Of a stretch of 64,000 bases of DNA, positions 33,438 to 45,563 are shown piece after piece. The notes beneath the pieces were generated by a model that was not told where the DNA came from, made no database searches, and saw only the letters and a list, made by a program, of their open reading frames with translations. Source of the stretch: Musa acuminata AAA Group (taxonomy: Eukaryota; Streptophyta; Magnoliopsida; Zingiberales; Musaceae); assembly GCF_036884655.1 (NCBI RefSeq), contig NC_088354.1, positions 19,816,001 through 19,880,000 of the forward strand, in the 5' to 3' direction. The position numbers and the translations under genes were made by a program. Each line of letters begins with the position of its first letter. Position 1 is the stretch's first letter.

Positions 33438-34756
33438 TGTTAGAATCAAGTCAGTACTAACGGGGGGGGGGGGGGTTTGAATTAGTGTAGCGGATAAAAA
33501 TCACGTCAAGTAAAAAAATTTTATATGATGAAACTCGTTTCCGAAAGATGTTAACTTGAAAGCATATTTATAAGGTAAAGTAATAATTCAGTTTGCAATT
33601 AAAGTAAAGAGTAAACTAGAAATACAAACCGAATTTTTATAGTGGTTTGGTCATAATGACCTACATTCACTCCCGATTCCTCTTCACTCGAGGCCACCGG
33701 TTTTCACTACCGATATTCCTTTAATGGGCAAAGATCAACTACCCTTTTACTCCCCTCTTTTCCTTTTCACAGGTTTAGGAGATAACCTTTTACAACCCTC
33801 TTTTATAAGGTATCCCTCACACACCTCCCTTAGAACTCTCTTTAAGTTTTAGGAGGAGAGAACTGAACTTTTGAATAGGGTTTACAATTTTAGAATCACA
33901 GAGTTTTGCTCAACTTTCTTATATAGGTTAACTAGGGATGAGAGGGGTATTTATAGGCCTCATATGGATTCAAACTTAGAGCCTAAAAGTGTCTCATCCC
34001 CCATTTTTGGGATACTAGTAGTACCACCACCTGTGCTGGGTGGTACCACTGCTTGCAACACTAACATTCGATAGTACCATCGCCTAGTCTAGTAGTACCA
34101 TCACCTGACACCCTACCACTAGGCGGTACCACCACCCAATCTGGCGGTACCACCGCCTAACTGTCTCTTTTTATTGTGTCTAGGTGGTATCACCTCCCAG
34201 ACTAGTGGTATCACCGCCTGACACAGTCTCAAAGACTATGCCACCGACGGTTCCACCTGTTGGGTCACTATTTGGGCTTTTCACTTGACCCAACATAATC
34301 CAAACTTGGGACAACTGGCCCCTAATTGAGTTGGCCCAATTGCAACCCAATTACGCCTAAAACCTACTTCGATCTAGACAATTATTACAAAGCTTGAATC
34401 AAATGTTGTCCGGAATGCCATTGGTTCATCGACGCTTCATCCGATTCTTTGGCACATCGTCATCTCTTATGGCCTATTGCCCAATTGGCCAATTGACCTT
34501 CGCAACTCCAATTTCCTTGGCATAATTTTCACTCTTCTTGGTTTGATGCCCAACCCCATGGCCCAAAGCCTTTTGCCGATACGTCGACCGATCCTTCGGC
34601 TTGACATCCAATCTTCTAATATGTTCCACTATGGTCCAACATGATTCTTCCTACTTTAATTGTCTCTCCTTGATCAAAGCTTCCTACATCACTTAAAATG
34701 TAGATCAGATCACAAACACATCAATTGATTTCATCATCAAAATATGAGATTCAACA
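33438..34756 (-). repeat. LTR, minus orientation (likely 5' LTR of copy 2)
   Basis: On the plus strand it starts TGTTAGAATCAAGTC and ends GAGATTCAACA, the reverse complement of the family LTR. GGTACC palindromes lie at about 34010-34250. Its position fits the 5' LTR of the minus element whose gag is at 25800-26728, separated from it by the copy-3 insertion. Confidence 0.75.
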
Positions 34757-35218
34757 TAATCAATCCCATCCAATTATCCCTTGCGAGTGCCCTACTTAGC
34801 ATTTCTTTATAAATGGTCGATCCTTTTTCTCTATCACTCGAAATCCATCTTGATCTATCAACGATTTTGGCTATTAGTGGTTCGTTGTCAATAATTCTTA
34901 CTATTGCCATGGAATCGTTGACCTCATTTCTTATCCCTTGCTATATCTGCCCAACTTGCAAGATGATTCTTTGGCGATTAGGGTAGGTGAAGGGACATCG
35001 ACTTTTGATTCTTCTCTATCACCCATAGTCGCTCTTGATCCCATAATGTCTTTGGCCATCGAGGGTCCTCTACCAGCAAATCTTGTTGTTGGCATAGAAT
35101 GGCAGACTTCGCAAATTGCTTCCTTAGTACTTAGGTTGGTGAAGGGTCGCCAACTTTTGATCCTAAAGTGCAAGTGCTCATAGTCATTTCCTTGTTGCTG
35201 TTGCTGGTGGTTCCATCC
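34757..35218. other. Unclassified
   Basis: Opposed open frames of 97 and 81 codons overlap here. A short motif (TAGGTTGGTGAAGGG / TAGGGTAGGTGAAGGG...ACTTTTGATYCT) occurs twice, suggesting an old internal duplication. No family was recognised. Confidence 0.25.
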
Positions 35219-37427
35219 TGTCACAGATAAAATTATAAATGAAGTATTTGATTTAATGCTTATATGTATTTATATCTTTTGATCTTGTTCATCCTTTGCA
35301 CAGCATGTAACGGGTTGGTCGTAGGCTTAACAGCCTTATTTTGATTAGCTTTGGTAGCCATTTTAGGCTTGTAAATGAATATTATCATATGAAAATTTTT
35401 AGAGATTTTGGTCTATAGTGAACCATCTTAGACATTTTTTTGTGCGATCGTTTAGAGTTTGCAAAGTCTATAATTGTAATTTATATTATCTATAAAGTGT
35501 TTGATGAAATATGTACTTATGGATCCCGAGTGAAATGCTTTCTCTAACCCGTTTTCTCTTTTGTAGGTCTTAAGGGACCAAAGGAGATTTCAGGGAGGCT
35601 GACCTTTATGAACAGACACACAATGGTACCACATGACTTAGGCAAACCTAGCAAGTTTATGAGATTTGGTGTCAGAGCGGGACAAACACACATAGAAATA
35701 CTTGACATATAAACGTGGGGGATCTAGCGGGGCTGTGTTGAGGGCAACCATCAAGCACAACCATTTGGGGGAAACGAGTATAGAGATGTAGGGAAAGGAG
35801 TAACCTAAAGGAGCAAGCAGATTGATATTCAGAGGAATGACCAATCCTTTATGTGAGAGGCATCACGAGGACAAGTAAGTTGGGAAAAATACATAGCATA
35901 CAAAGGTTGGAATGACTAAGTTCGTGCTATGGCTCGACGTTGGCAACCTGATGGTGCTCAAGACAAGTGGGGTGTTTAGTAAAGGGTATGATCGTGCAAA
36001 GTGGGATGGGATGCTCAACGACTAAAAGAATTATGTAAAGCTCATATAGGTGGGGGGAATTGCTATATTAAATAATTCAGTACTTATGTAAGAGCTTGTA
36101 TATACATGATGGAATATTCGTAACCATCCTAAGGCAACCGAAACTCAATGCTATGGAGTATTGGAACTTTCTCTTTGGCATGGGAAGGATACATCCATAG
36201 GAGGCTGAAGTATGCAGCAAGTTTAATATATTGCTAGGCCTTGAGGGGTGTAGTAGGGGCTATATTGACGAAAAGTCATAATATAGTAAGTACGTTTATG
36301 GGGGTAGAATAATGCATAATTTATTCAATAAGGTAAGAGTAGTCCAAGGTAATGGTAGTCTCTAAAACTTTCAGAGGGAAGGATACAAAGAGAGATGTTG
36401 CTCTAATGGGATAGATATCCGAGAGGGATAAGTCTCGATTCTCCAGAGGGAGAACCACGTACAATATATCATATATATTAAGGAGGAGGTACCTCAAGAC
36501 AATAACTCCATCAAGCTCAATGTAATAAGTGAGTGACAAGGAGTCATCACATGATCTCACATGAGGTAACGCATTAGTGGACGCATTATGAGATCAAGTG
36601 AGGGAGCGACCCAGGGCAATACCAAATAGAGGCACACTTGGAGCTGATATAGAGATCGAATTCAATGGAGGGTTAACCCATGGAATGGTTAGCGCGAGAG
36701 CCACCATTAACTCAATGCAAACTGAGGAGCGGAGCAACTTAGGTGTCGCTTGGTGAAGTACCCAAGCTATATGAAGAGAGTCGATATAGAAGATAGAATA
36801 TGGAGTAGAAGCATACAACTTTCCTTGGACATAGGTGAAGGACATAAACTCTTGTAGAGGAAAGAGCGAGACCATGTTGTTCTTTGGGTCCCTCATTCCA
36901 ATGGAGCAGACTTATCCTATATAGTGCCAAAGATGAAGGGAGCTCTGAGGCATATGCATTTTACCTTGGTGAAGCATTGGATGAAGGAATTAAGGTGACT
37001 CAACTTACAAATACGAAGTTGGGGTCAAAAGGCCTTAACATAAGGCAAGAGAACATGAAGGTGGGTACTCTTGAAGAATATTTCATATTGCTACCACTTG
37101 AGTTGCCATGAAGGAAGCGGTGCACCGTAGAGATTATACTGGTGGGGGCAAAGGCCTAGGATCTAGACAATAGTATACAGATGTCAATAAAGTCGGTGGA
37201 CTTCGAGAGTTGCTAGATGATGAACTGTCCTAGAGTTGTGCTTCATCAGGGTGTGACCCGAGAGTGGGTGGATGAAGGTCGATTTCCAAAGGGAAGAACA
37301 CGATCAGAGGTGACAGAGGCCTTATGATGTATTGGTAGAGGCCACACATAGAGAGATCACAGTCAAGTTAAACCCATAATGATCAGAATATAATGGATAT
37401 GTCACTAGAAGGCGACATGGTGTAGGG
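35219..37427 (+). mobile_element. Older truncated copy of the non-coding LARD family
   Basis: A decayed LTR (35219-35663, start TGTCACAGATAAA) aligns with the reverse complement of the 443-bp LTR at 52677-53119. A mutated PBS, TGGTGTCAGAGCGGG, follows at 35667-35681. The region to 37427 aligns with the reverse complement of about 52660 down to 50850, for example GGATCTAGCGGGGCTGTGTT against GGACCTAGCGGGGCTGCGTT. It is truncated on the right by an LTR of the gag-only family. No coding sequence was recognised. Confidence 0.8.
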
Positions 37428-38518
37428 TGTTAGAATCAAGAGCCACAATAAGAGGGGGGGTGAATTAGTGCAACAAAAAACTTTCACGATTTTAGAAAAT
37501 TATTCGTTCTATTTAAAATCGATTCTAACGAAAATGGTTTCGATTCAATCTGTTTCGGAGAGAAGTTGAACTTGAAAGCTTTCGTAAAAGTGCAAGAGAA
37601 GATTAAGGTGATTTGTAGTAAAGTAAATTGCACAGATGAAAAGCAAACCAGAATTTAGAGTGGTTCGATCAAAGTGACCTACATCCACTTTCGGATTCCT
37701 CCTCCGACGAGGTCACAGGTGTCCACTAAAGGCCTTTCTTCAATAATTGAAGACCGAACACCTCTTTATAGTACTTTATCCTTTTCCCGGGTTTAGGAGA
37801 CAACCCTGACAAGCCTCACTCATCTTTCTTGGATGGTTACAAGGTTAAGAGATGAAAGAGGAGAACTCTTAACTTTTACAACACTTTTATGACTCAAGAA
37901 TTCAATATTAAGCCAATGCTTTCATGCCCTTTCATACAAAAAAGGGTGAGATTTTTATAGGCCCCAATGGCTTCAAAATTGGAGCCAAAATGTCATCCCT
38001 AGAATCCGAGGTATTGATGGTGGTACCATCGCCGTTATTAGGCAGTACTACTACCGTTGATCTGACACTGGATGGTACTATCACCGCTGATCTGACACTG
38101 GGCGGTACCACCGCCGAACAAGGGTGGTCCCACCACTGGCAGCACTACTGTCGGTGGTACCACCACCCAAAAATCCAGGGGCACTACCGTCCCGGTGGTG
38201 CCACCGCCGGTTATGTTTTCAGGGGCTAAATTGGCAGCTCACTTCGGCCTAATTCAGCCCTATTAAGGGCCCAATTGGCCTCTAATTAAGTTAGTGGGAT
38301 TACCTTCCAATCCTAACTTAATTTACACTCTAACTACGATAATTAAGATATAATTTATAGTGATTCTTATTCCGGTGTGTCAATTGCTCTTTCGGCGAGC
38401 TTCCGGCGTACTTCCGGCGAACATCCGATGAACTCTTAGCAATGTTCCAGCAGACTCCCGGCAAGCTCCTAGACTTTACGATAATCTTTTTGGTGAGTTC
38501 TGATGAGCTTCTTTGGCA
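37428..38518 (-). repeat. LTR of gag-only family, minus orientation, truncated
   Basis: Starts TGTTAGAATCAAGAGCCACA with the G-run and GAATTAGTGCA. It contains GGTACCACCGCC palindromes (about 38015-38210) and the CTTCCGGCG array (about 38390-38470), and stops at about 38518 without the GAGATTCAACA end. Confidence 0.75.
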
Positions 38519-39329
38519 TTACATACATTTCAAGTATATATGATGAAATACATTACATACATTACATACATTTGTCATTAATTTATCATATTTTGGTATT
38601 ATTTCTCCCCCTTTGTCAGGAGAATAATTCAACAATGCAAATGTGGTAATAAAAATCAAGCAAGTTACATACTCAAAAGTTCTCATCATTAAATGTTATC
38701 AACATTAAAACGATAGATTCCAACAACTTCTCCCCCTTTATCATCACATTTTGCATAAAGAGGAGGAAAGAAGGTAAGGAGAGAATCCATTAAGAACTAA
38801 ATTTGTGAAATGATTTGAATTAAGTCGAAAAATAAGAAATAAGTTTTCATTAAAACATGCTTTTATTTTGACAAAGAGAATGGATTCATGAAAAGGATCG
38901 AGATATCTATATGAAATCAAATCCCCACGAGAATTATCATACATATGCTTTCATTATCACACACGAGAATTCATCTTTCAAGGATTAAGATATCCATTGG
39001 AATTTCTTCAATTATTCATGGGAGAGGAGTATCACATGAAGGAAAAATTCACGAATAAAACTTCATAGTGAGAAGAGCATTGCATCAAATCCATTTCTCA
39101 TTAAAAATTCATAAGAGTGAAATCCGTGAGAGATGCATTTATCAATGACTTCTATGAATTAAACATCAAGATATGTATAAATACTGAATGCATTTATAAA
39201 ATATTCGTCATAGCCTATCATCACTACTTGTATGAGATAATATTATTAGTGCTTGTAGCACTCAAAAGTTAAGAATCCCATGTATGATTAAAACTTCTCA
39301 ATATTCAATAGAAATCTGCCAAGTAGTGA
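38519..39329 (-). other. Internal-region sequence of a gag-only-type element
   Basis: AT-rich with TTTCTCCCCCTTTGTCAGGA and CTTCTCCCCCTTTATCATCA, the reverse complement of the family's purine tracts. No ORF was recognised. It may belong to the same host element as 46765-48100. Confidence 0.4.
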
Positions 39330-39387
39330 GAAGCTGATTCCCTTATATTACGACAATAACATGGCGATTGCTCAAATGAGGAAACCC
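39330..39387 (+). pseudogene. Left piece of an old copia RNase H (interrupted)
   Basis: Encodes an IPLYYDNNMAIAQM-like block, the Copia RNase H region around the catalytic D-N-x-A-I. It is cut at AACCC by the insertion of the copia element at 39388 and resumes at 46175. Confidence 0.65.
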
Positions 39388-39994
39388 TGATGGGGATATA
39401 AATAGGAATAACCTTTGTATATGAACAAATACTAGAAGACCATAATATGCAGCAGAATTAAATGAAATCATAATCAAATAGAACACCAAGATATACGTGG
39501 AAAACCCCTCCAATATGAAGGGTAAAAACCACGGGGCAAACTAGAGATAATCCACTATGAGAATAATGAATATACAAATCTCAATCTCTTGCCCTGAACC
39601 CTAGCAACAATCACAAGAGAATAACTGGGATACAAGGATCACGTCACTGCCTACAATATCTAAAACCTCCCCAAGTAATCACAGCAAGAATCTACTATAG
39701 ATTTGATCTAACCTGAGATAAGAACACTACTAGATGATTGAGAACAGCCTCTATGCGTTGTCCTTGTCTTCTTCCCCTTCTTTCTCTTCCTTTTCTGTCT
39801 TGTTTTCCTCCTTTTCTTTGGAATCCCATGGTTGTTTTCTTCTCCCACGTTGCTGCCCTCTTTATGCCTTTTTCTGCCTCCAAAACGCAGCCACCACACC
39901 CTCCCTAATGTTAATTAGGGTTAGGTTAAGAGGGGGTGAGTTGTGGGCTGCCCAAGCCCACTATGGGCTGAATTTGTGGGCTGTCAGCCCAACA
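39388..39994 (-). repeat. Copia 3' LTR
   Basis: 607 bp, the downstream LTR of the minus-strand element, flanked on the left by AACCC. It pairs with 45564-46169. Confidence 0.9.
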
Positions 39995-40059
39995 ACCTCC
40001 CCCTTCAGCCCATAAGGGAGGCATCCCATGACTCATCAATGTGAAGCCATGCCGACCAG

Positions 40060-40458
40060 CTATCGGCATATCTCCTGTCTTTCTTTTGGTAAAGTTTTTG
40101 TCAACATGTCTGCTCTGTTGTCATCTGTGTGAATTTTCTGAAGTTGCAACTGCTTCTCTTCAAATACATTTCGAATCCAGTGGTATCTGACATCTATATG
40201 CTTTGACTTGGAATGAAACATTGGGTTCTTACACAAATGGATGGCACTTTGACTGTCACAATGCATCACATAATTTTCCTGTTTCAGCCCCAATTCTTGT
40301 AAGAATTCTTTCATCCATAACATTTCTTTGCATACCTCTGTAGCAGCAATATATTCTGCTTCTGTGGTAGAGAGAGCAATACACCTTTGCAACCTGGATT
40401 GCCATGACACAGCTCCCCCTACAAAAGTAAGTATATAACCTGAAGTAGACTTTCTCAT
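40060..40458 (-). pseudogene. Copia RNase H domain
   Basis: 132 codons: STSGYILTFVGGAVSWQS, ALSTTEAEYIAATEVCKEML, a CDSQSAIHL block and HIDVRYHWIRNVF, then ADMLTKTLPKE. These are the standard Copia RNase H blocks in the Tnt1/Tork arrangement. It lies directly downstream of RT in the same polyprotein, one frame off the preceding segment. Confidence 0.9.
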
Positions 40459-40460
40459 AT

Positions 40461-40844
40461 CTATATCTTTGCCATATCTGCATATGTATAACCTGTCAAC
40501 ACATATGGTCCACCTTCAAAGCTTAAACAAACCTTATAGCTCCCTCTGAGATATCTAAAAATCCACTTCACTACTGCCCAGTGCTCTTTGCCTGGATTTA
40601 CAAGAAATCTGCTAGTAACACCAACTGCATATGCGATGTCTAGCCTCGTACATACCATTGCATACATTAAACTTCCAACTGCTGAAGCATAAGGAACCTT
40701 TTGCATTTTCTCCTTCTCCTCATCACTTGACGGACTCTGTTCTGAGCACAACTTGAAGTGACCTACAAGAGGAGAACCAACTGGCTTTGCATTGTTCATA
40801 CTGAATCTTTCCAATACCTTCTCGATGTATTTCTCCTGTGACAA
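40461..40844 (-). pseudogene. Copia RT C-terminal segment (3' of solo LTR)
   Basis: Contains SQEKYIEKVLERFSM, PYASAVGSLMYAM and RPD-like RLDIAYAVGVTSRF, then HWAVVKWIFRYLRG. These Copia RT-RNase H connection blocks are normally continuous with the segment at 42332-42772. The solo LTR at 40851-42344 separates them. Confidence 0.9.
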
Positions 40845-40850
40845 CCAAAT

Positions 40851-42344
40851 TGCTAGTCATAGGTGCCCAGCAAGCCAATCACGTGAGTGATGGCACGTGT
40901 GACTTGATACAGAATCTTTTTGCTTATTATCTTTTGGCGTATATCACTTTATAACTATTGCATAAATGCATACATATATTGTGATGTCCTTGGATTTGTG
41001 CAATGAGAATCGGATCGTGATGAGATCACGATAATGAGATCGATTCACCTTTAAACACATGTCCTAAATAATCCCGGTCATAAGTTACTCGAGAGGGACA
41101 TCGGGATAACCGGACAGACTGGTGTGCTGTATACCCGTCTATATGATGGATGCAGCTGGTCTCATAGCTGCTCGTGTAGGGACACTAGGGATACAGTACA
41201 GGTGCTCATTGGAGAATGAGTTCACTGATTGATCCGCTTACGGAATGCTAGATGGTTGATGATGCCTTATTGTCAGACAGCGATTCCGTAATCCTAGTGG
41301 TGTATCTGGTCCTTAGACTTGAGATACCAAGGATGTCCTGTATGAGTGCTCCACTCTTTGATACCAGACTTATAGGTTTGGCTGTCCCAGATCTAGTACA
41401 GTTGGTCATTGGGAGTGGTAGTCGACCTTACGAGAGCTATTGAGTGTCGATAGAGGATCATCCACTCTCGGCATCATGAGAGGAATATCCCATGTGTTCT
41501 TGCTCAGACAAATCCCTAGCCAGGGTCATTCGGGTTGAGAGAGAAAGAGTTCTCCGGGAGAATCCGATTAGAGCGAGACTCGAGTAAAAACCGTATGGGT
41601 CTGACAACACCATGCTCGATATACGGTCTCTGGGATATTAGATGGATGAGGGACTATAGGTACACGGTAACTGAGGACAGACAGGTCCAATGGATTGGAT
41701 TCCCCTGTATCGTCTGGGGACTATGGCATAGTGGCCTAGTACGTCCGTAGTCGATGAGTCAAGTGAATTATTACAGAGATAATAATTCACTGAGTTAGAA
41801 GGAGTTTTGACGGGTATGACTCACGGCCAGCTCGATATTGGGCCTAGAGGGTCAAACACATATGGTAGGTATTGCGATGAGTAGAGGTTCGGATATGAGA
41901 TATCCGACGGAGCCCTTGTCTTATTGGATACAGATCTAATACCCACTAGGGGAGGACCCATTAGGGTTTGACAGGGGACCTCTATAAATAGGAGGGATTT
42001 AGAGCCTCATAGGCTAGAGCCTTTGCTTGCCTTTCCTATTCTCCTCTTCCTCTCCACCTCAGATCAGGCCTGGAGTTTTGAGGAGCGTCATCGCAACCCT
42101 GCTGTGTGGATCACCGCTAGAGAGGAGGAGACTTGACCTCCTTTACCCTCTCCTAAGGATCTGCAAGGAAACAGGGATATACGATCTCCCTAGGTAACAC
42201 AATCTACTCTATACGCAGTTTCATGTTTCGCGGATTTTTGCGTACCAATCTTCGCACGACGACGAACATCTCTTTGGGAATCGGGGATTTTATTTTCTTG
42301 TTCTTCCGCTGCGCATGTGATGTCGCCCCCATTATTTCCCAACA
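40851..42344 (+). repeat. Solo LTR of a second copia family
   Basis: 1,494 bp from TGCTAGTCATAGGTGCCCAG to ATTTCCCAACA, flanked by exact 5-bp duplications CAAAT (40846-40850 and 42345-42349). A TATA-like CCTCTATAAATAGGAGGG at about 41980-41997 shows plus orientation. No internal region is present, so the full element was lost by LTR-LTR recombination. The same LTR type follows the old copia tail at 46379. Confidence 0.93.
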
Positions 42345-43549
42345 CAAATCTTCTTATTTTTCCTGTCACGGGAAATCTGCATACCTAGTATTTGCTTTGC
42401 TGGCCCCATGTCCTTCATTGCAAAAGACTCACTCAGTTCCTTCTTCAATCTGTCAATTTTAGACATATCTTTTCCAAGAATAAGCATGTAATCAACATAA
42501 AATAAGAGAATAATAAAATCCTCACCAAACCATTTGATGTACACACAATGATCTGAAGCCATTATTTTGTATCCATTTTCTATCATAAATGGATCAAACT
42601 TTCTGTACCACTGTCTTGGAGCTTGCTTTAGCCCATACAAGCTCTTCTTCAATTTGCAGGCAAAGTTCTCTTTACCTTTAACTTTGAAGCCTTCTGGTTG
42701 CTCCATATAAATTTCCTCCTCTAAATCCCCATGAAGGAAAGCTGTCTTCACATCTAACTGCTCAACCTCCAAGTCCTAGCTAGCAACAATACCAAGAGCA
42801 ACACGAATAGAAGACATTTTAACAACAAGAGAAAAAATCTCTTCAAAGTCAATACCTTTTTTTTTACCAAAGCCTTTCACAATCAATCTAGCTTTGTACT
42901 TTAGTTGAGAACAATATTCTTGAGTCTTCAACCTGAAAACCCACTTGTTCTTCAAAGCCTTCATTCCATTTGGTAGTAGCACCAAATCATAAGTGTGATT
43001 CTTCTGAAGAGCATCCATCTCTTCCTGCATAACAACTAACCACTTCTCTTTCTGCTCACTTTCAACTGCTTCCTGGTAAGTCTCTGGTTCACTTGCATCA
43101 ATAAGCATCACATACTCATCTATAGAGTATCTTCTGGAAGGTTGATGTTGTCTTGAAGATCTTCTCAATTGAGGTTCTGTTGGAACTTGCTCTCCTACTT
43201 CTTCTTGCTCAACATGTCCTACAGGTAGATCAACGTCAGGCTCTACACCATCTTCCTGCACATCTCTCTCATCACCTTGATATACTGGAGGAATAACTAG
43301 GTCACAATCTGCTAATCTTTCTGTAGAAGTCTTGGCTGGTATCTTCTTCTTCAAATCTTCAAAGGTTTGATCTTCAAAGAAGACTACATCTCTGCTTCTA
43401 AACACCTTCTGCTTTTTTGGATCCCAAAGCCTGTAACCAAAATGATCATATGAGTAACCAAGAAAAATACATTCTTTAGTTTTACCATCCAACTTGGACC
43501 TCTCATTATCTAGAACATGTGCAAATGCACGACAACCAAACACTCTCAA
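42332..43549 (-). pseudogene. Copia integrase C-terminus and RT N-terminal segment
   Basis: 43549-42776 carries the post-integrase region (FGCRAFAHV, GYRLWDPKKQKVFRSRDVVF) and RT start (NKWVFRLKTQEY, KARLIVKGFGKKKGIDFEEI). A stop at about 42776 precedes 42772-42345 with LDVKTAFLHGDLEEEIYMEQ, SLYGLKQAPRQWYRKFD and the active-site box. That box reads YVDYM instead of Y-V-D-D, so a catalytic aspartate is replaced. The element is enzymatically dead. Confidence 0.9.
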
Positions 43550-43634
43550 ATGCTTGTAGGAAACATCTTTCCCTAATCATACATGCTCTGCAACATCACC
43601 ATCTAGGGCTGTACATGGTGATAAGTTGATCACA

Positions 43635-44225
43635 TCAACTGCAGTCCCACAAAGCTTCATCCCAAAACCTTTTGGGTAGCTTGGCCTGTAAAAGCATACA
43701 TCTGATCTTTTCCATGATGGTGCGGTTCATCCTCTCTGCAATTGCATTATGTTGAGGTGTACCAGGAACTGCCATCTCATGTTGGATCCTATGTGACCTG
43801 CAATAGTCATTAAACAATCCTGTATACTCACCACCATTATCTGATCTTATGCTTTTCAATTTCCTTTCTGTCTCCCTTTCAACCCTAGCATGAAACTCTT
43901 TGAAGACATTAATCACCTGATCTTTAGTCTTCAAAGCATAGGCCCAAACTTTCCGGGAAAGATCATCTATAAAAGTGACAAAATAAAGTGCACCACTTAT
44001 ACCAAGAATATCAACAGATCCACCAGGAGTTTTTGTCCTCAAAGGACCATATACATCTGTATAAACACGGTCTAAGGCATGCATTTTTCTAGACAAAGCA
44101 GGATTAGCAAATGAAACTCTATGTTGTTTACCTGCCAAACAATCAATACAAGGGTTCAGATGTATACCTCTGAGGTCTAGTAATACCTCTCTCTTGGAAA
44201 GAGCTTGTAGCCCCTTCTCGCTCAT
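43635..44225 (-). pseudogene. Copia integrase
   Basis: 196 codons. The pre-integrase finger ends in CIDCLAGKQHRVSF. The catalytic core shows DRVYTDVYGPL (first D), VTFIDDLSRKVWAYALKTKD, SDNGGEYTG (second D) and GTPQHNAIAERMNRTI (the E). All three acidic residues are visible in this part, but the frame is closed on both sides. Confidence 0.9.
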
Positions 44226-44282
44226 GTGTCCCAGTCACCTATGCCACAACTCCATGCTGAAATCTTTTTCTATAGCATTTAA

Positions 44283-44693
44283 CTACTCACCATAAGCTTT
44301 AGCCTGCAACCTGTACAAAGTATGACATTTCTTTCCATTAGCTATAACAAGAGAACCCTTACTGAGCTTCCATTGCCATTTGTAAAATCTACTATCATAG
44401 TCTTCATCATCTAGCCTTCCAATTGAAATTAAATTCAGCCCCAAGTCAACCACATGTCTTACATCCTTAAGCACCAACTTGCAGCCAAGGTTGGTCTTTA
44501 AATGGATATCACCCATGCCTATGATGTCTGCTGTGCCATAGTTGCCCATCTTGACAACACCAAAATTTCCAGACCTGTATGTAGCAAAAAACTCCCTCCG
44601 TGGTGTAGCATGATAAGAAGCACCTGTGTCAATCACCCACTCAAGATCTTGACACACACAAGAAAAAATATCATCAGAAGGAGACAAAATCAA
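44283..44693 (-). pseudogene. Copia aspartic protease region
   Basis: WVIDTGASYHATPRREFF carries the D-T-G-A protease active site of Copia elements. LKDVRHVVDLGLNLISIGRL and a YRLQA block follow, leading to the pre-integrase region. Confidence 0.88.
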
Positions 44694-45434
44694 ATAATCA
44701 CCACCCTACATTGTAGTTGTGATATTATCTTTAGACTATATAGACTCCATTTCTTTTCCCTTTTTCTTGCTCTTCTTAGGTTGCTTACATTAGTTCTTGT
44801 AATATCCTTTCTCACCACAATTATAGTAAACAATATCTTTTCTTGATCTTGACTTGCTTCTACCCATGAGTGAACTGCTTCTAGACTTTGACCTTCCTCT
44901 GTTCTCTGAGATAAGTGCTTGTGAATCATTCTGAGATGTTGCTGAACTCTTTCTTCTCAAGTCCTCATTCAACAAACTACTTGTTACTTGACTTATAGTG
45001 ACAACACCATCTGGCGCAGAATTACTGAGGGAAACCACCAATGTCTCCCAACTTTCTGGTAATGAACTGAGAAGTAACAATGCTTGTAACTCATCATCAA
45101 GAGACATTTTCATAGAGGATAACTGGTTAGTAATACTTTACATTTCATTCAAATGTTCAGCAATAGAAGCACCCTCTCTATATTTTAGGTTCATAAGTTT
45201 TCTGATCAAAAAAGCTTTGTTGCCAATTGTTTTTCTTTCATAGAGACTTTCCAATGTTTTCCAAAGAGAATATATAGAAATTTTAGTAGAAACATGGTGA
45301 AAGACACTATCATCAAGCCACTGTCGAATAAATCCAATTGTTTTTCGATCTAACCTCTTCCACTCATCATCTGTCATAGTTATGGGTTTTGTACTATCCC
45401 CCTGCAAAGGTCCATACAAATCTTTGCAATACAA
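44694..45434 (-). pseudogene. Copia gag with mutated zinc knuckle
   Basis: 45434-45138 encodes a gag core (RKTIGFIRQWLDDSVFHHVS, LWKTLESLYERKTIGNKAFL). 45113-44790 encodes the LLSSLPESWETLVVSLSNSA block and an Arg-Ser-rich stretch. The knuckle reads YYNCGEKGYYKN then a stop, lacking the first Cys and the His of C-C-H-C. Start-side sequence upstream of 45434 has frame breaks. Confidence 0.85.
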
Positions 45435-45563
45435 GAGATCTTCTATTCTTGATTTTCATATCATCCAATTGTTTTCATTTAAACTAATCATGCGAGAAAC
45501 ATTACTGGCCTCCATGTTCAAATACAAAATTAAATCACTAAAACCCCTTACTTTGATACCAGT

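Noticed and set aside
33433..34761. Target duplication around the minus LTR 33438-34756
   Set aside because: Flanking pentamers CCAAT and TAATC do not match; the left flank is consistent with the remnant PBS of its own element.
34931..35224. 97-codon minus-strand ORF with a Gln run
   Set aside because: No known domain, overlaps an ORF on the other strand, and lies between transposon pieces; not supportable as a gene.
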